Shown here piece after piece: positions 17,639-27,134 of a DNA stretch of 64,000 nucleotides. The stretch is from Pedobacter sp. PLR. GTDB lineage: Bacteria; Bacteroidota; Bacteroidia; Sphingobacteriales; Sphingobacteriaceae. Made by a program: the position numbers and the translations under genes. Position 1 is the stretch's first letter, and every line of letters begins with the position of its first letter. Location of the stretch: NCBI RefSeq assembly GCF_026239675.1, contig NZ_JAPIVQ010000005.1, positions 310,001 to 374,000 of the forward strand. Direction: 5' to 3'. The notes beneath the pieces were generated by a model that did not search any database, was not told the DNA's origin, and saw only the letters and a list, made by a program, of their open reading frames with translations.

Positions 17639-18850
17639 ATGAAAGAGAATTTATTGAAAGAAAACAGAAGAAGCTTTCTGAAGGGTGGACTTGTCCTTGG
17701 TGGACTAACGTTATTAAACCCGGAAAGGGTGATTTCCAGTCCCGTCCCTGATCAATCTGAGGAATTTAAAATTATCACCGGCCCTTATTTACAGACTAAT
17801 TTTGGCAATAGCATTTCCATTTTATGGATTACCAGTAAAGACAGTTCCAGCTGGGTGGAATATGGTCTTTCTCCCGATCAGCTGGATAAAAAAGCATACG
17901 GTAAAAGCGAGATGGGTTTTAAACCTGCAGGCCGGTTAAACTGCGTTAAACTGGAACATCTGAAGCCAGGCATGACCTATCATTATAAAATTGTCTCTAA
18001 GGAAATTAAAGATTTTCAGCCTTACAAAATGACTTACGGTGATACCATTTCCGGCAATACCGAAAGTTTCTTAAATACAGACCCTTCAAAAGAGGAAGTT
18101 TCCTTCCTGATGTTAAATGATCTTCATGACCGGCCAAAATCTATCCCCCGACTTTTGGATCTGGATAAGGGAAATAAACGTGATTTTATTTTCTTTAACG
18201 GAGATATCTTCGACTACCAGGCTGATGAACAACAGATCATAAATAATATGCTGCAACCCTGTGTAGATTACTTTGCCAGAAGTATCCCTTTTGTATATGT
18301 CCGTGGAAATCATGAAACCAGAGGTAAATTTGCACGTGATTTTCCTGAATATTTTGATCAGGTCGGGAATACAGCATTCACACTAGGGCCTGTTCGTTTT
18401 GTGATTCTGGACACAGGAGAAGACAAGGAAGATTCACATCCTGTATATGCGGGCATTGTAGATTTTGATCAATACAGGGAGGCACAAGCGGTATGGCTGG
18501 AAAATGAAATTAACCGCAAGGAGTTTAAAAATGCGCCATTTCGTGTGGTGATGATGCACATTCCTCCCCGTTATTCAGGGGATGCTCATGGGGCTGTTCA
18601 TTGTACAAAACTATTTGAACCGATCATGAACCGCGGAAAAGTAGACCTGGTATTAAGCGGGCATACCCATAAATATATAGTTCACCAACCTGATAAAAAA
18701 TTGAACAACTATCCCATTATTATTGGGGGTGGACCTAAGGATGGATTTAGGACCTTGACAAAGATTAAAGCAACTAATAAGCAAATTCAAGTTAGTATGG
18801 TTGATGATTCCGGTAAGGAAGTTGGCAGCTATCTGGTGGCAAAGCGCTAA
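17639..18850 (+). CDS. Exported metallophosphoesterase with N-terminal FN3-like domain
   Basis: 403 residues. The N-terminus has a twin-arginine-type signal (NRRSFLKG followed by a Gly/Leu-rich stretch), so it may be exported folded. Residues of about 40-150 look like the beta domain found before purple-acid-phosphatase catalytic domains (GPYLQTNFGNSISILWIT). The catalytic part shows all metal motifs: LNDLHD, NGDIFD, RGNHE, MMHIPP and SGHTHKY. It should hydrolyse phosphomonoesters or diesters outside the cytoplasm using two metal ions. It stands alone. A link to the organophosphate transporter unit nearby is possible but not shown. Confidence 0.88.
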   Translation: MKENLLKENRRSFLKGGLVLGGLTLLNPERVISSPVPDQSEEFKIITGPYLQTNFGNSISILWITSKDSSSWVEYGLSPDQLDKKAYGKSEMGFKPAGRLNCVKLEHLKPGMTYHYKIVSKEIKDFQPYKMTYGDTISGNTESFLNTDPSKEEVSFLMLNDLHDRPKSIPRLLDLDKGNKRDFIFFNGDIFDYQADEQQIINNMLQPCVDYFARSIPFVYVRGNHETRGKFARDFPEYFDQVGNTAFTLGPVRFVILDTGEDKEDSHPVYAGIVDFDQYREAQAVWLENEINRKEFKNAPFRVVMMHIPPRYSGDAHGAVHCTKLFEPIMNRGKVDLVLSGHTHKYIVHQPDKKLNNYPIIIGGGPKDGFRTLTKIKATNKQIQVSMVDDSGKEVGSYLVAKR

Positions 18851-18876
18851 ATTGTTGATCCGGTAAAGATTCATGG

Positions 18877-18956
18877 AAATTCATTCAAATGCAATTAAGT
18901 TGCTTTAGTAAATCTAAAAACTTATACTTGCAACTTAATTGCATTTGAATGAATTT
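18877..18956. promoter_or_regulatory. Perfect 27-bp inverted repeat enclosing the promoter and start codon of the COG0523 GTPase
   Basis: Arms at 18877-18903 and 18930-18956 are perfect reverse complements, separated by 26 bases. The right arm holds TGCAA-N5-TTGCA (18929-18943) and the left arm its near copy (18890-18903). A promoter fits between them: TTG at 18900-18902, 20 bases, then TATACTTG at 18923-18930. The right arm also includes the ATG at 18949. A repressor bound to both copies would cover both promoter elements. The context (a COG0523 metallochaperone) suggests a Fur-family zinc regulator, which is inference. Confidence 0.7.
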
Positions 18957-20139
18957 AAAGAAACTACCCGTTACTGTACTTAGCGGCTTCCTGGGAAGCG
19001 GCAAAACCACCCTGTTAAATTATATCCTCCACAACAAGGAAAACCTGAGGGTGGCCGTTATTGTGAATGATATGAGCGAAGTGAATATCGATGCTCAGGC
19101 TGTGAAGAATGAGGGAGCGCTCTCCAGAACGGAAGAAAAACTAGTTGAAATGAGCAACGGCTGCATCTGTTGTACGCTCCGTGAAGATTTAATGATAGAA
19201 GTTGAAAAACTCGCCAGAGAAAATCGCTTCGATTATCTGTTAATTGAAAGTACCGGAATTTCTGAGCCGATCCCGGTCGCGCAAACCTTTTCCTTTATTG
19301 ATGAGGAAAACGGAATAGACCTTTCCCGATTCAGTTATGTAGATACGATGGTGACCGTAGTCGATTGCTTTAACTTTTACAAAGATTTCGGTTCTTTGGA
19401 ATTATTGAAAGACAGAGCCCTTACCGATATGGAAGGGGATGAGCGGACGATTGTAAACCTGCTGACTGATCAAATCGAGTTTGCCAATGTAATTGTATTG
19501 AACAAAAAGGACCTGGTGACAACGGATGAACTAAACCTGTTAAAGGCTGTCCTCCATAAATTAAATCCAGAAGCCAAAATCATTGAAAGCTTGTTTTCCA
19601 GAGTGGATCCCAAAGAGCTGTTGAATACAGGTCTGTTTGATTTTAATTCAGCTTCTGAATCAGCAGGCTGGATCAAAGAGTTAAATAGTATTCATCAACC
19701 TGAAACGGAGGCCTATGGCATCAGCTCCATGGTATTCAGAGATCAGCGGCCATTTCATCCCAAAAAGTTGATGCATTTTCTGCAAAACGAATTTCCTCCC
19801 AATATCATCAGGTCTAAAGGCTTGTTCTGGACAGCCGACCGGCCTAATGATGCGCAAAATTTTTCTCAGGCTGGTGGTTCTTCCAGATTGGAAGATGCGG
19901 GAGTATGGTGGTGCAGTATGTCATTTCAGGAACGTATTACTTATGCGGATTTCGTAGAAAATAGAATGATCATTGAAGAAAAATGGGATAAAAACTATGG
20001 AGACCGTTTAAATGAAATGGTATTCATCGGTCAGCAGCTCAATAAGGAAACACTTCAGCATCTTTTGGAGAACTGTCTGCTTGATGATTTTGAGTTGAGC
20101 GATTTTAAAAATGGAAATTGGGGCATAGCTACTATTTAA
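18949..20139 (+). CDS. COG0523 / CobW-family GTPase (putative zinc metallochaperone)
   Basis: 396 residues. P-loop GFLGSGKT at 13-20, the family hallmark GCICC at 71-75 which binds metal, EST near 100, and LNKKDL as the base-specificity motif. The C-terminal CobW_C domain covers roughly residues 260-390. Members insert or deliver metals using GTP. Those induced by zinc starvation supply Zn to essential enzymes. Its promoter lies between the arms of a long inverted repeat of the kind expected for tight metal control. The transcript leader must be very short, because the probable -7 box ends 18 bases before the ATG. No partner gene is adjacent. Confidence 0.88.
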   Translation: MNLKKLPVTVLSGFLGSGKTTLLNYILHNKENLRVAVIVNDMSEVNIDAQAVKNEGALSRTEEKLVEMSNGCICCTLREDLMIEVEKLARENRFDYLLIESTGISEPIPVAQTFSFIDEENGIDLSRFSYVDTMVTVVDCFNFYKDFGSLELLKDRALTDMEGDERTIVNLLTDQIEFANVIVLNKKDLVTTDELNLLKAVLHKLNPEAKIIESLFSRVDPKELLNTGLFDFNSASESAGWIKELNSIHQPETEAYGISSMVFRDQRPFHPKKLMHFLQNEFPPNIIRSKGLFWTADRPNDAQNFSQAGGSSRLEDAGVWWCSMSFQERITYADFVENRMIIEEKWDKNYGDRLNEMVFIGQQLNKETLQHLLENCLLDDFELSDFKNGNWGIATI

Positions 20140-20201
20140 CTACTGAACAGGCGCGACTTAAATACTAATCTAAATCGAAGAACGGAAGTAGATACGCTAA
20201 G

Positions 20202-20337
20202 ATGACGTTATATTATTGTAATTTTTATAAGGATTTTCCAAGTAGGTTGCCAGGGCCCTGACTGGTTAAATTGCCTGCGAAGGATGTCTATGGCTTGAAT
20301 CAAGCTATTGAAATGTTACTGAAAAATATAACGTCAT
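20202..20337. repeat. 13-bp inverted repeats bounding a 136-base non-coding element
   Basis: ATGACGTTATATT at 20202-20214 is repeated in perfect reverse complement at 20325-20337. The 110 bases between them carry no open frame of useful length. It could be a small MITE-like element or the base of a folded RNA. I see no clear target-site duplication. It occupies most of the 276-base gap between the GTPase and DUF6266 genes. Confidence 0.4.
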
Positions 20338-20415
20338 TATAGAATAATCTTAAATTATCCACTTGTTTATCAGTATTTTAGTTGCTGTCAACTCTGGCAA
20401 ATTAACCTCTTAATC

Positions 20416-21252
20416 ATGGCTAAATGTACTGTAGGTCCTTTTGGGGCCCCTTCGGGAAAAATAGGAAACACGGTTTTCTATATGTTAAATGGGCAACTGA
20501 TATGTCGCCTCATTGGTAAACCTGGAAAACCGAGCACCAAACAACTCGGAAACCGACAGGCGATGTCGGTGACCATGGAAGTGCTGAAACCGATGAAGGA
20601 TTTTATCAATGTCAGTTTTAAGCTGGAAGCGGAAGGGACCCTTAAAAATCCACACAATCTTGCCACCTCTTATAATAAAAAACAAGCTTTAACCGGCGAA
20701 TACCCTAATATTAAAGTCGATTATAACAAAGTAATCCTCAGTCGCGGAACATTGGAAAAGCCAGTGGATCTGCAAATTAGTAAAGGGACAGATGGCCTGA
20801 ATCTAAGCTGGGATTCCGGTATTTTGAATAATGCAGGCGAAGATGATATCCTGATGGTGGTGATCAGTCACCCTACAAAAAAACAGGCAAGTACCTTCCT
20901 AAACGCTGCTAAAAGAGCAGATGGTAGCTGTTTTATCCCGCTTTACGAAGGATGGAAGATGACCGCGCAAATGGAAGTTTATGTATGCTTTAAATCTTCA
21001 AATGAAAAATTAATCTCTGATAGTGCCCATGCGGGCAATCTCAACGGTGCTCCGGAAAGCGAATCAGAAACAGCAGATACAGCAAAATACAATGTTATTA
21101 AAGCTCGCTTTGATCAGGTTGCTGCGGATTATGAGCAGAAAAGGATGGACTTTGCGGAGGGAGTTATCGAAACCAAAGCTTTCCGGCACCGGGAAAAAGA
21201 ATACCGTGTTTTAAAAGAGAAACTGGAACACCTGCCAGGGAAACCTTCCTGA
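20416..21252 (+). CDS. DUF6266 family protein
   Basis: 278 residues. The start GPFGAPSGKIGNTVFYMLNG and the following GKPGKPSTKQLGNRQ are characteristic of DUF6266, a family I know from Pedobacter and relatives, often in several copies per genome. There is no signal peptide. The middle is beta-rich (LNLSWDSG, VVISHPTKKQA, MEVYVCFKS) and the last 60 residues form a charged helix that could be a coiled coil (DQVAADYEQKRMDF through LKEKLEHL). The function of the family is unknown. It stands alone, followed by a strong hairpin. Confidence 0.8.
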   Translation: MAKCTVGPFGAPSGKIGNTVFYMLNGQLICRLIGKPGKPSTKQLGNRQAMSVTMEVLKPMKDFINVSFKLEAEGTLKNPHNLATSYNKKQALTGEYPNIKVDYNKVILSRGTLEKPVDLQISKGTDGLNLSWDSGILNNAGEDDILMVVISHPTKKQASTFLNAAKRADGSCFIPLYEGWKMTAQMEVYVCFKSSNEKLISDSAHAGNLNGAPESESETADTAKYNVIKARFDQVAADYEQKRMDFAEGVIETKAFRHREKEYRVLKEKLEHLPGKPS

Positions 21253-21337
21253 AATTAGAAGAATATTTTTAGTTTAAAATCTTAAAAAGCTAGCATTACA
21301 GTGGTTTAATGGCCGGGATTTGCCGAAATATTTGAAA

Positions 21338-21375
21338 GGCCCAAATTGAATTGGAAATGAAATTCAATTTGGGCC
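21338..21375. terminator. Hairpin terminator between convergent genes
   Basis: Perfect 15-bp stem (21338-21352 with 21361-21375) and an 8-base loop. It is flanked by ATATTTT on the right and TTTGAAA on the left, so it may serve both DUF6266 and the arabinose operon that ends at 21408. Confidence 0.75.
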
Positions 21376-21407
21376 ATATTTTAAAATTGTTAGTGGAATA
21401 ATTCTAT

Positions 21408-23093
21408 TTACCAGAACTTCACATAAAGCGCCATTATGATTAGCAGGGTAAGCATAATCAGCACCATGGTAGAGTTGCTTACTTTAAACATCCCCTTGTC
21501 CAGTTCAAATGCTTTTGGATTGACTTTCGGTCCTGCTAAACTCATCAGTATCATGATGAGCATTGTAAATCCGAAGGAAAGACCCATACAGATATGGAAA
21601 GGGATCTCATAAGCACCAGCGCCATTTGGATAGGCAGTATATAGAAAAGTATCATTGCCTAATAGCTTCGGGGCGAGCTCGTTGAAAAACACGGAAAATA
21701 GAAATCCGGACAACACACCTGCAATTGCGGCGCTTCCTGTGGTTCTCTTCCAGAACATACCCAGAATAAACATGGCGAAAACCCCCGGACTAATAAAGCC
21801 GGTGTACTTCTGAATAAAAGTAAATCCACCCGCACCACCGATACCCAGCAAATCATTCCAGGTAAAGAGTACGGCCAGGATCATGGCCACAAATACCGTC
21901 GCTCTTCCAACAAAGACAAGCTTCCTTTCGCTGGTCTCCCTGTGGAAATATTTCGCATAAATATCAAGCGTAAAAATGGTAGAAATACTATTCACTTTAC
22001 CAGCCAGTGAAGCTACAATTGCTGCGGTTAATGCCGCCACAGATAAGCCTTTTAAACCGACAGGGAGGAAGGTTAATACTGCGGAATACGCGCCGTCTTT
22101 TCCACCGATAAGTTGAGGTAAATGACCGCCTTTGTACAAAACGTAAGCGGCAATACCTGGTAACATCACGATTAGTGGCATCAGCAACTTTAAGAAACCG
22201 GCAAAAAGAATACCTGTTCTGGCTGTTTGCAGGTCTGCACCTAATGCTCTTTGTGTAATGTATTGATTGCAACCCCAGTAATTCAGGTTGATGATCCAGA
22301 TACCGGCAACATAAGACGCCATTCCGGGGAAAGTCAGGTATTTGCTGATCTCATTCTGGGTAGAGCTGGCAGTAGGTTTAGGTATGATCATTTTAAAATG
22401 CTCAGGAGCCTGTTCCATGAGGATATTGAATCCGGCAATGGCATTACTACCAGCGCCAAATTTCTCCCCAACCACGGTAAGTGCGATATAAGTGGTCACC
22501 AGACCACCAAAAATCAAGACCGCTACCTGAATCACATCAGTATAGGCCACAACTTTCATCCCGCCGAGCGAAATCATCAATGCAAATACGGCAAGGCCGA
22601 TCATAATGACATGCAGGTAATCGCCTCCGGTGAGGCCGTTAATGGCTACAGCGCCCAGATAAAGAATAGAGGTCAGGTTGACAAAAACATATAAAAACAA
22701 CCAGAAAACGGCCATAATCAAGGCCACAGGCTCATTATACCGCGTCTTTAAGAATTGCGGCATGGTATAGATTTTGTTTTTAAGGTATACCGGGATAAAC
22801 CAAACGGCCACAATGATTAGGGCAATGGCGGCGATCCATTCATAGGCAGCGACAGCTATTCCCAGAAAGAAACCTTCCCCGCTCATGCCGATAAACTGCT
22901 CCGCGGAGATGTTAGAGGCAATTAATGAAGCGCCGATAGCCCACCAGGTAAGCGTCCCCTCGGCCAGAAAGAAAGCTTTTGCATCATGTTCTCCCTTTCT
23001 ACGCTTGCGGTAGATGTAATATCCATAACTGGATACCAAGAGGAAGTAGATGATGAAAACTACATAATCTGTAGTTACTAAACTGTTATTCAT
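21408..23093 (-). CDS. SSS-family sodium/sugar symporter (arabinose operon)
   Basis: 561 residues with about 14 membrane segments. SSS signatures are visible: AFFLAEGTLTWWAIGASLIAS near the N-terminus, GGMKVVAYTDVIQV in the middle, and NYWGCNQYITQRALGA. It imports a sugar with Na+ across the inner membrane. It is the last gene of the araB-araD-araA unit, 26 bases after araA, so L-arabinose is the expected cargo. It differs clearly from the symporter of the fucose locus (7745-9388), as the signature stretches show. The unit ends at the hairpin beyond 21375. Confidence 0.88.
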   Translation of the reverse strand: MNNSLVTTDYVVFIIYFLLVSSYGYYIYRKRRKGEHDAKAFFLAEGTLTWWAIGASLIASNISAEQFIGMSGEGFFLGIAVAAYEWIAAIALIIVAVWFIPVYLKNKIYTMPQFLKTRYNEPVALIMAVFWLFLYVFVNLTSILYLGAVAINGLTGGDYLHVIMIGLAVFALMISLGGMKVVAYTDVIQVAVLIFGGLVTTYIALTVVGEKFGAGSNAIAGFNILMEQAPEHFKMIIPKPTASSTQNEISKYLTFPGMASYVAGIWIINLNYWGCNQYITQRALGADLQTARTGILFAGFLKLLMPLIVMLPGIAAYVLYKGGHLPQLIGGKDGAYSAVLTFLPVGLKGLSVAALTAAIVASLAGKVNSISTIFTLDIYAKYFHRETSERKLVFVGRATVFVAMILAVLFTWNDLLGIGGAGGFTFIQKYTGFISPGVFAMFILGMFWKRTTGSAAIAGVLSGFLFSVFFNELAPKLLGNDTFLYTAYPNGAGAYEIPFHICMGLSFGFTMLIMILMSLAGPKVNPKAFELDKGMFKVSNSTMVLIMLTLLIIMALYVKFW

Positions 23094-23119
23094 AAAATAT
23101 ATTTGGTTAGGTTGGTCGT

Positions 23120-24610
23120 TTATTTGTAGTAAACTTCATTCCAGTGCAGTTCATTTCTGAAGTGATTCAGATTGGTCTCAGCACCGATATTCAGGTATTC
23201 AAGACCGGCAATGTTTGCAAAATCCAGTAAATGTGCACTGCTCAGATTCTGACTGTAAGCGGTATGATGGGCACCACCGGCATAAATCCATGCTGCACAA
23301 CCTGTTTTCATATCAGGAAGCGGTTTCCATAACACCCTGGCCACCGGTAAATTCGGTAAATCCTGACTGGCTTCCACAGCTTCAACCTCATTTACCAACA
23401 GGCGGAAACGGTTGCCCATATCGATTAATGAAGCATTTAGAGCCGGACCTCCGGCAACATTAAACACCAGACGGGCGGGATCCGATTTGCCACCAATTCC
23501 AAGTGGATGTACCTCAAGGCTGGCTTTTCCTTTGGCTAAAGAAGCATCAACTTCCAGCATATGAGAGCCCAGTACCATGGAGTTTTCCGGATCAAAATGG
23601 TAAGTGTAATCTTCCATAAAAGCATTGCCACCGGCCAAACCAGCACCCATTACCTTGCAGGCTCTCACCAGTGCCGCTGTTTTCCAGTCGCCCTCACCAG
23701 CAAAACCGTAACCATCTGCCATCAGACGTTGCGCAGCAATACCCGGCAACTGGATCATACCATGTAAATCTTCAAAAGTGTCGGTAAAACCTTTGAAATC
23801 TCCTTCCGTAAGGAACTTTCGTAAGCCCAATTCAATCTTTGCCGCTTCATAAACGGAAGCACGTTTCGCGCCGCCATGCAGTAACTCCGTATCCAGCGTA
23901 TAGTTCTGTTCATAGACTTCCAGCAATTCCTGAATAGCTTCTTCCTCAATGCTATCGATCAGGGCCACAAGATCGCCGATACCATAAGTGTTTACCGAAA
24001 AACCAAATTTCATTTCGGCCTCCACTTTATCCCCGTCAGTTACTGCTACATAGCGCATGTTGTCTCCAAAACGGGCAAATTTAGCACCCTGCCAATCGTG
24101 CCAGCCGGCAGCTGCTCTGGTCCAGGTATTGATCTGTTCCAATACTTCTTTATCTTGCCAGTGACCTACAACAACTTTGCGGTCTTTACGCATTCTCGAA
24201 ACGATAAACCCAAATTCACGGTCGCCGTGGGCACTTTGATTCAGGTTCATGAAATCCATATCGATGGTATTCCATGGAATATCTCGGTTAAATTGAGTAT
24301 GCAGGTGTAACAGTGGTTTTTGCAGGATATTCAGTCCTCTGATCCACATCTTTGCAGGGGAAAAAGTATGCATCCAGGTGATGACACCGATACAATTAGC
24401 CGCGGCATTGGAGGCCTGAAGTGTTTCAAATATCTCGTCAGGAGTTTTTACTACAGGTTTGTAAACGACTTTTACAGGGATTTGCGATGACTGGCTTAGC
24501 GAATCTGCCACCTGTTTAGCATGTTCTGCAACTTTATTTAAGGTTTCTTCCCCGTATAAATGCTGACTGCCGGTAATAAACCAAACTTCTAGTTCTTTTA
24601 AATTTATCAT
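23120..24610 (-). CDS. araA: L-arabinose isomerase
   Basis: 496 residues, the usual AraA length of about 500. It converts L-arabinose to L-ribulose in the cytoplasm with Mn2+. Family sequence is clear throughout: [12 protein letters not shown] at the start, [29 protein letters not shown], and the region around ASSLE-type acidic and histidine metal ligands later ([27 protein letters not shown]). The C-terminal part [10 protein letters not shown] matches the substrate region. It sits 18 bases after araD and 26 bases before the symporter. Control is probably by the Nudix-type regulator upstream. Confidence 0.97.
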   Translation of the reverse strand: MINLKELEVWFITGSQHLYGEETLNKVAEHAKQVADSLSQSSQIPVKVVYKPVVKTPDEIFETLQASNAAANCIGVITWMHTFSPAKMWIRGLNILQKPLLHLHTQFNRDIPWNTIDMDFMNLNQSAHGDREFGFIVSRMRKDRKVVVGHWQDKEVLEQINTWTRAAAGWHDWQGAKFARFGDNMRYVAVTDGDKVEAEMKFGFSVNTYGIGDLVALIDSIEEEAIQELLEVYEQNYTLDTELLHGGAKRASVYEAAKIELGLRKFLTEGDFKGFTDTFEDLHGMIQLPGIAAQRLMADGYGFAGEGDWKTAALVRACKVMGAGLAGGNAFMEDYTYHFDPENSMVLGSHMLEVDASLAKGKASLEVHPLGIGGKSDPARLVFNVAGGPALNASLIDMGNRFRLLVNEVEAVEASQDLPNLPVARVLWKPLPDMKTGCAAWIYAGGAHHTAYSQNLSSAHLLDFANIAGLEYLNIGAETNLNHFRNELHWNEVYYK

Positions 24611-24628
24611 ATGATTTTGTGTGCTAAA

Positions 24629-25327
24629 TTATTGTCCGTAATAGCTGTTTACTCCGTGTTTGCGTTCGAAATGCTTCTTGATCAGCGCATCTTTTAAATT
24701 TGGAGCAGCAGGGTTAATTTGTCTTGTTAATAGTGCCATTTGTGCTACCGTTTCCAGTACAGCGCTGTTGTAAACGGCTTTCTCTGCGGTTTTAGCCCAG
24801 GTAAAAGGAGCGTGGTTGCCCACTAAAATCATCTCTGCTTCTTTATAACTTAAGCCGAGACTTTTAAAGTGGTTGATAATCTGGAAACCGGTTTCATATT
24901 CATAATTTCCGGCAATCATTTCATCGCTCATGGCCGGAGCACAAGGGATATCACAGGTCAGGTGATCCGCATGGGTGGTACCGAAAATCGGAATGTCCAT
25001 TTGTGCCTGTGCCCACGCTGTGGCATAGGTAGAATGGGTGTGGACAATGCCGGATATGTCATCCCAGTTCTTGTAAAGTACAGCATGTGTCCGCGTGTCT
25101 GATGATGGCCTTAAATCCCCTTCTACCGTATTTCCATCAAAATCAACGATGACCATGTTGGAAGGGGAGAGTTGGTCATAAGGCACTCCACTTGGTTTGA
25201 TCGCAAAAACACCAAGGTTGCGGTCGGCAGCACTTACATTTCCAAAGGTGAAAAGTACCAGTCCCAGCTTCGGTAGCTGCATATTTGCAGCATAAGCTTC
25301 TTCCTTTATTTCTTGATATGGATTCAT
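24629..25327 (-). CDS. araD: L-ribulose-5-phosphate 4-epimerase
   Basis: 232 residues, the normal length of AraD (231 in E. coli). It converts L-ribulose-5-phosphate to D-xylulose-5-phosphate, feeding the pentose phosphate pathway. Zinc ligands and substrate motifs of the class II aldolase fold are visible: FTFGNVSAADR, then IKPSGVPYDQL, SSDTRTHAVLYK, and HTHSTYATAWAQAQ with two histidines, then TTHADHL. The gene starts 15 bases after araB. All three catabolic enzymes of the arabinose pathway are therefore present and adjacent. Confidence 0.96.
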   Translation of the reverse strand: MNPYQEIKEEAYAANMQLPKLGLVLFTFGNVSAADRNLGVFAIKPSGVPYDQLSPSNMVIVDFDGNTVEGDLRPSSDTRTHAVLYKNWDDISGIVHTHSTYATAWAQAQMDIPIFGTTHADHLTCDIPCAPAMSDEMIAGNYEYETGFQIINHFKSLGLSYKEAEMILVGNHAPFTWAKTAEKAVYNSAVLETVAQMALLTRQINPAAPNLKDALIKKHFERKHGVNSYYGQ

Positions 25328-25342
25328 GAGCTCTTATTGTTT

Positions 25343-27058
25343 TTAGGTTAATTGAGGCTGGGATTGCACTTTTTCAGGAGTACTGATGGTGTTTTGCTCC
25401 AGGTAATCACCCAATGATTTATAGCGAAGAAAACGTGTGGCGTAATAGTCCAGATTTGCGGGATTTGGATGGTATTCCGCGTCAAAGCCGCTGCCCATTG
25501 CTTCCATAGCGTCTTCGATGGTCGGATAGATGCCGGCTGCAACAGCAGCGAACATCGCTGCACCCAAAGCACAAGTATGACTGAACTGGTGAATACGGAT
25601 TGGCATGTTTAACACATCGGCCATCATTTGCATCACAAAAGGAGATTTTTTGGCGACGCCGCCGATTCCAATAATTCCTTTAACCGGGATACCTTCTGAA
25701 ATAAAGCGGTCAACAATGTTTTTAGCACCAAAGCAGGTGGATTCTGCCAGAGCCTTAAAGATCGCCGGGGCATCGGTACCCAGATCCAGCTGGAATAAAG
25801 CGCCTTTTAATTCCTGATTGGCATCAGGTGTTCTTCTGCCGTTTAACCAGTCGATACCCAGTTCATCATCCAGATGATTTGGTAGTAAAGCTGCCTGTTT
25901 GCTAAGTTCAGGGATGATTTTATCCAGCATTTCTTCTTCGAGTGCTTTTGCTGTGCTGGCATCGATAATAGCGGAATCAGCCAGGAGCCGTTTTACCGGC
26001 CAGGCCAGTATGCTTTTAAACCAGGCATAAGTATCACCAAAAGCAGATTGACCGGCTTCCAGACCAACCATGCCGGGGATCACCGAGCCGTTGACTTGTC
26101 CGCAGATACCCTTGATCAGTTTACCTTCAATATCTGCAGTAGGGGCAATGAGAATGTCACAAGTAGAAGTACCCATTATTTTACTGAGGTGGTAAGGTTC
26201 AATTTGTCCGCCAACAGCACCCATATGTGCATCAAATGCACCAACGCCAATCACCACGGATGTATTCAGTCCTAAGCGCTTCGCCCATTCCGGACTTAAA
26301 GTTCCTGCGGATTGGTCTGAAGTATAAGTTTCTGTGAATAAACGGGATGTAAATCCATCTAACAAAGGATCCAGGGTAGCGAAAAATTCATTTGGGGGCA
26401 GGCCGTCAAATTCTTCCGCCCATAAAGCTTTATGACCGGCTGCACAGCGGCTCCTTTTCATCTCGCGGATGTTACTGCCACCGGTCAGTACAAATGGAAT
26501 CCAATCGCAATGCTCCACCCAGGAGTGGCAGGCAGCATTGACCTGCTCATCTGCCCTTAACACATGGAGTAGCTTGGCCCAGAACCATTCCGAAGAATAG
26601 ATACTGCCTACATATTTCAGGTAATTCGTATCAAATTTTGTAGCGTGCGCATTGATCTGCGCAGCCTCTTTAACTGCGGTATGGTCTTTCCAGAGGACAA
26701 ACATGGCGTTCGGGTTTTCTTCAAAACCAGGGATGAGCGCCAGCGGAGTTCCATGCTGATCTACGGCGACAGGACTAGAACCAGTGGTATCGACAGAAAT
26801 CCCTTTAATGGCCTCAGCAATGTGCTTTCCGCCTGCTTTTTCAATACAATCTTTAATGGTGATTTCCAGCCCTTCCAGGTAATCCAGCGGATGCTGTCTG
26901 AACTGATTGTTTGAAGGGTCGCAGAAAAGGCCCTGCTGCCACCTTCTGTAGTAATGGACAGAGGAGGAGACCTCAGATCCCGTCCTGGCGTCAACGATTA
27001 CTGATCTGACGGAGTCAGAACCGTAATCAATACCGATAACATATTTGGTTGTTGTCAT
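25343..27058 (-). CDS. araB: L-ribulokinase
   Basis: 571 residues, FGGY carbohydrate kinase family, close to the 566 residues of E. coli AraB. It phosphorylates L-ribulose with ATP. The N-terminal ATP-binding motif is GIDYGSDSVRSVIVD. The middle holds GISVDTTGSSPVAVD and SEWFWAKLLHV. The C-terminal domain holds AFDAHMGAVGG, KIMGTSTCDI and GIIGIGGVAKKSPFVMQMMAD. It is the first enzyme gene of the arabinose unit. Its start codon lies 4 bases from a long palindrome likely to be the operator. The regulator gene ends 76 bases upstream on the same strand. Confidence 0.96.
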   Translation of the reverse strand: MTTTKYVIGIDYGSDSVRSVIVDARTGSEVSSSVHYYRRWQQGLFCDPSNNQFRQHPLDYLEGLEITIKDCIEKAGGKHIAEAIKGISVDTTGSSPVAVDQHGTPLALIPGFEENPNAMFVLWKDHTAVKEAAQINAHATKFDTNYLKYVGSIYSSEWFWAKLLHVLRADEQVNAACHSWVEHCDWIPFVLTGGSNIREMKRSRCAAGHKALWAEEFDGLPPNEFFATLDPLLDGFTSRLFTETYTSDQSAGTLSPEWAKRLGLNTSVVIGVGAFDAHMGAVGGQIEPYHLSKIMGTSTCDILIAPTADIEGKLIKGICGQVNGSVIPGMVGLEAGQSAFGDTYAWFKSILAWPVKRLLADSAIIDASTAKALEEEMLDKIIPELSKQAALLPNHLDDELGIDWLNGRRTPDANQELKGALFQLDLGTDAPAIFKALAESTCFGAKNIVDRFISEGIPVKGIIGIGGVAKKSPFVMQMMADVLNMPIRIHQFSHTCALGAAMFAAVAAGIYPTIEDAMEAMGSGFDAEYHPNPANLDYYATRFLRYKSLGDYLEQNTISTPEKVQSQPQLT

Positions 27059-27062
27059 AGCG

Positions 27063-27093
27063 AATATTAAACGTCTAATTAACGTTTAATATT
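27063..27093. promoter_or_regulatory. Palindromic operator candidate before araB
   Basis: Arms AATATTAAACGT (27063-27074) and ACGTTTAATATT (27082-27093) are perfect reverse complements with a 7-base spacer. The site lies between the Nudix regulator gene and araB, 4 bases before the araB start codon. Nudix-type AraR/NrtR regulators bind such palindromes, so this is the likely site of arabinose control. Confidence 0.65.
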
Positions 27094-27134
27094 TTTGAAA
27101 CAAGAATTTCCAGGGATTTTTTTCCGTTTTTTAA

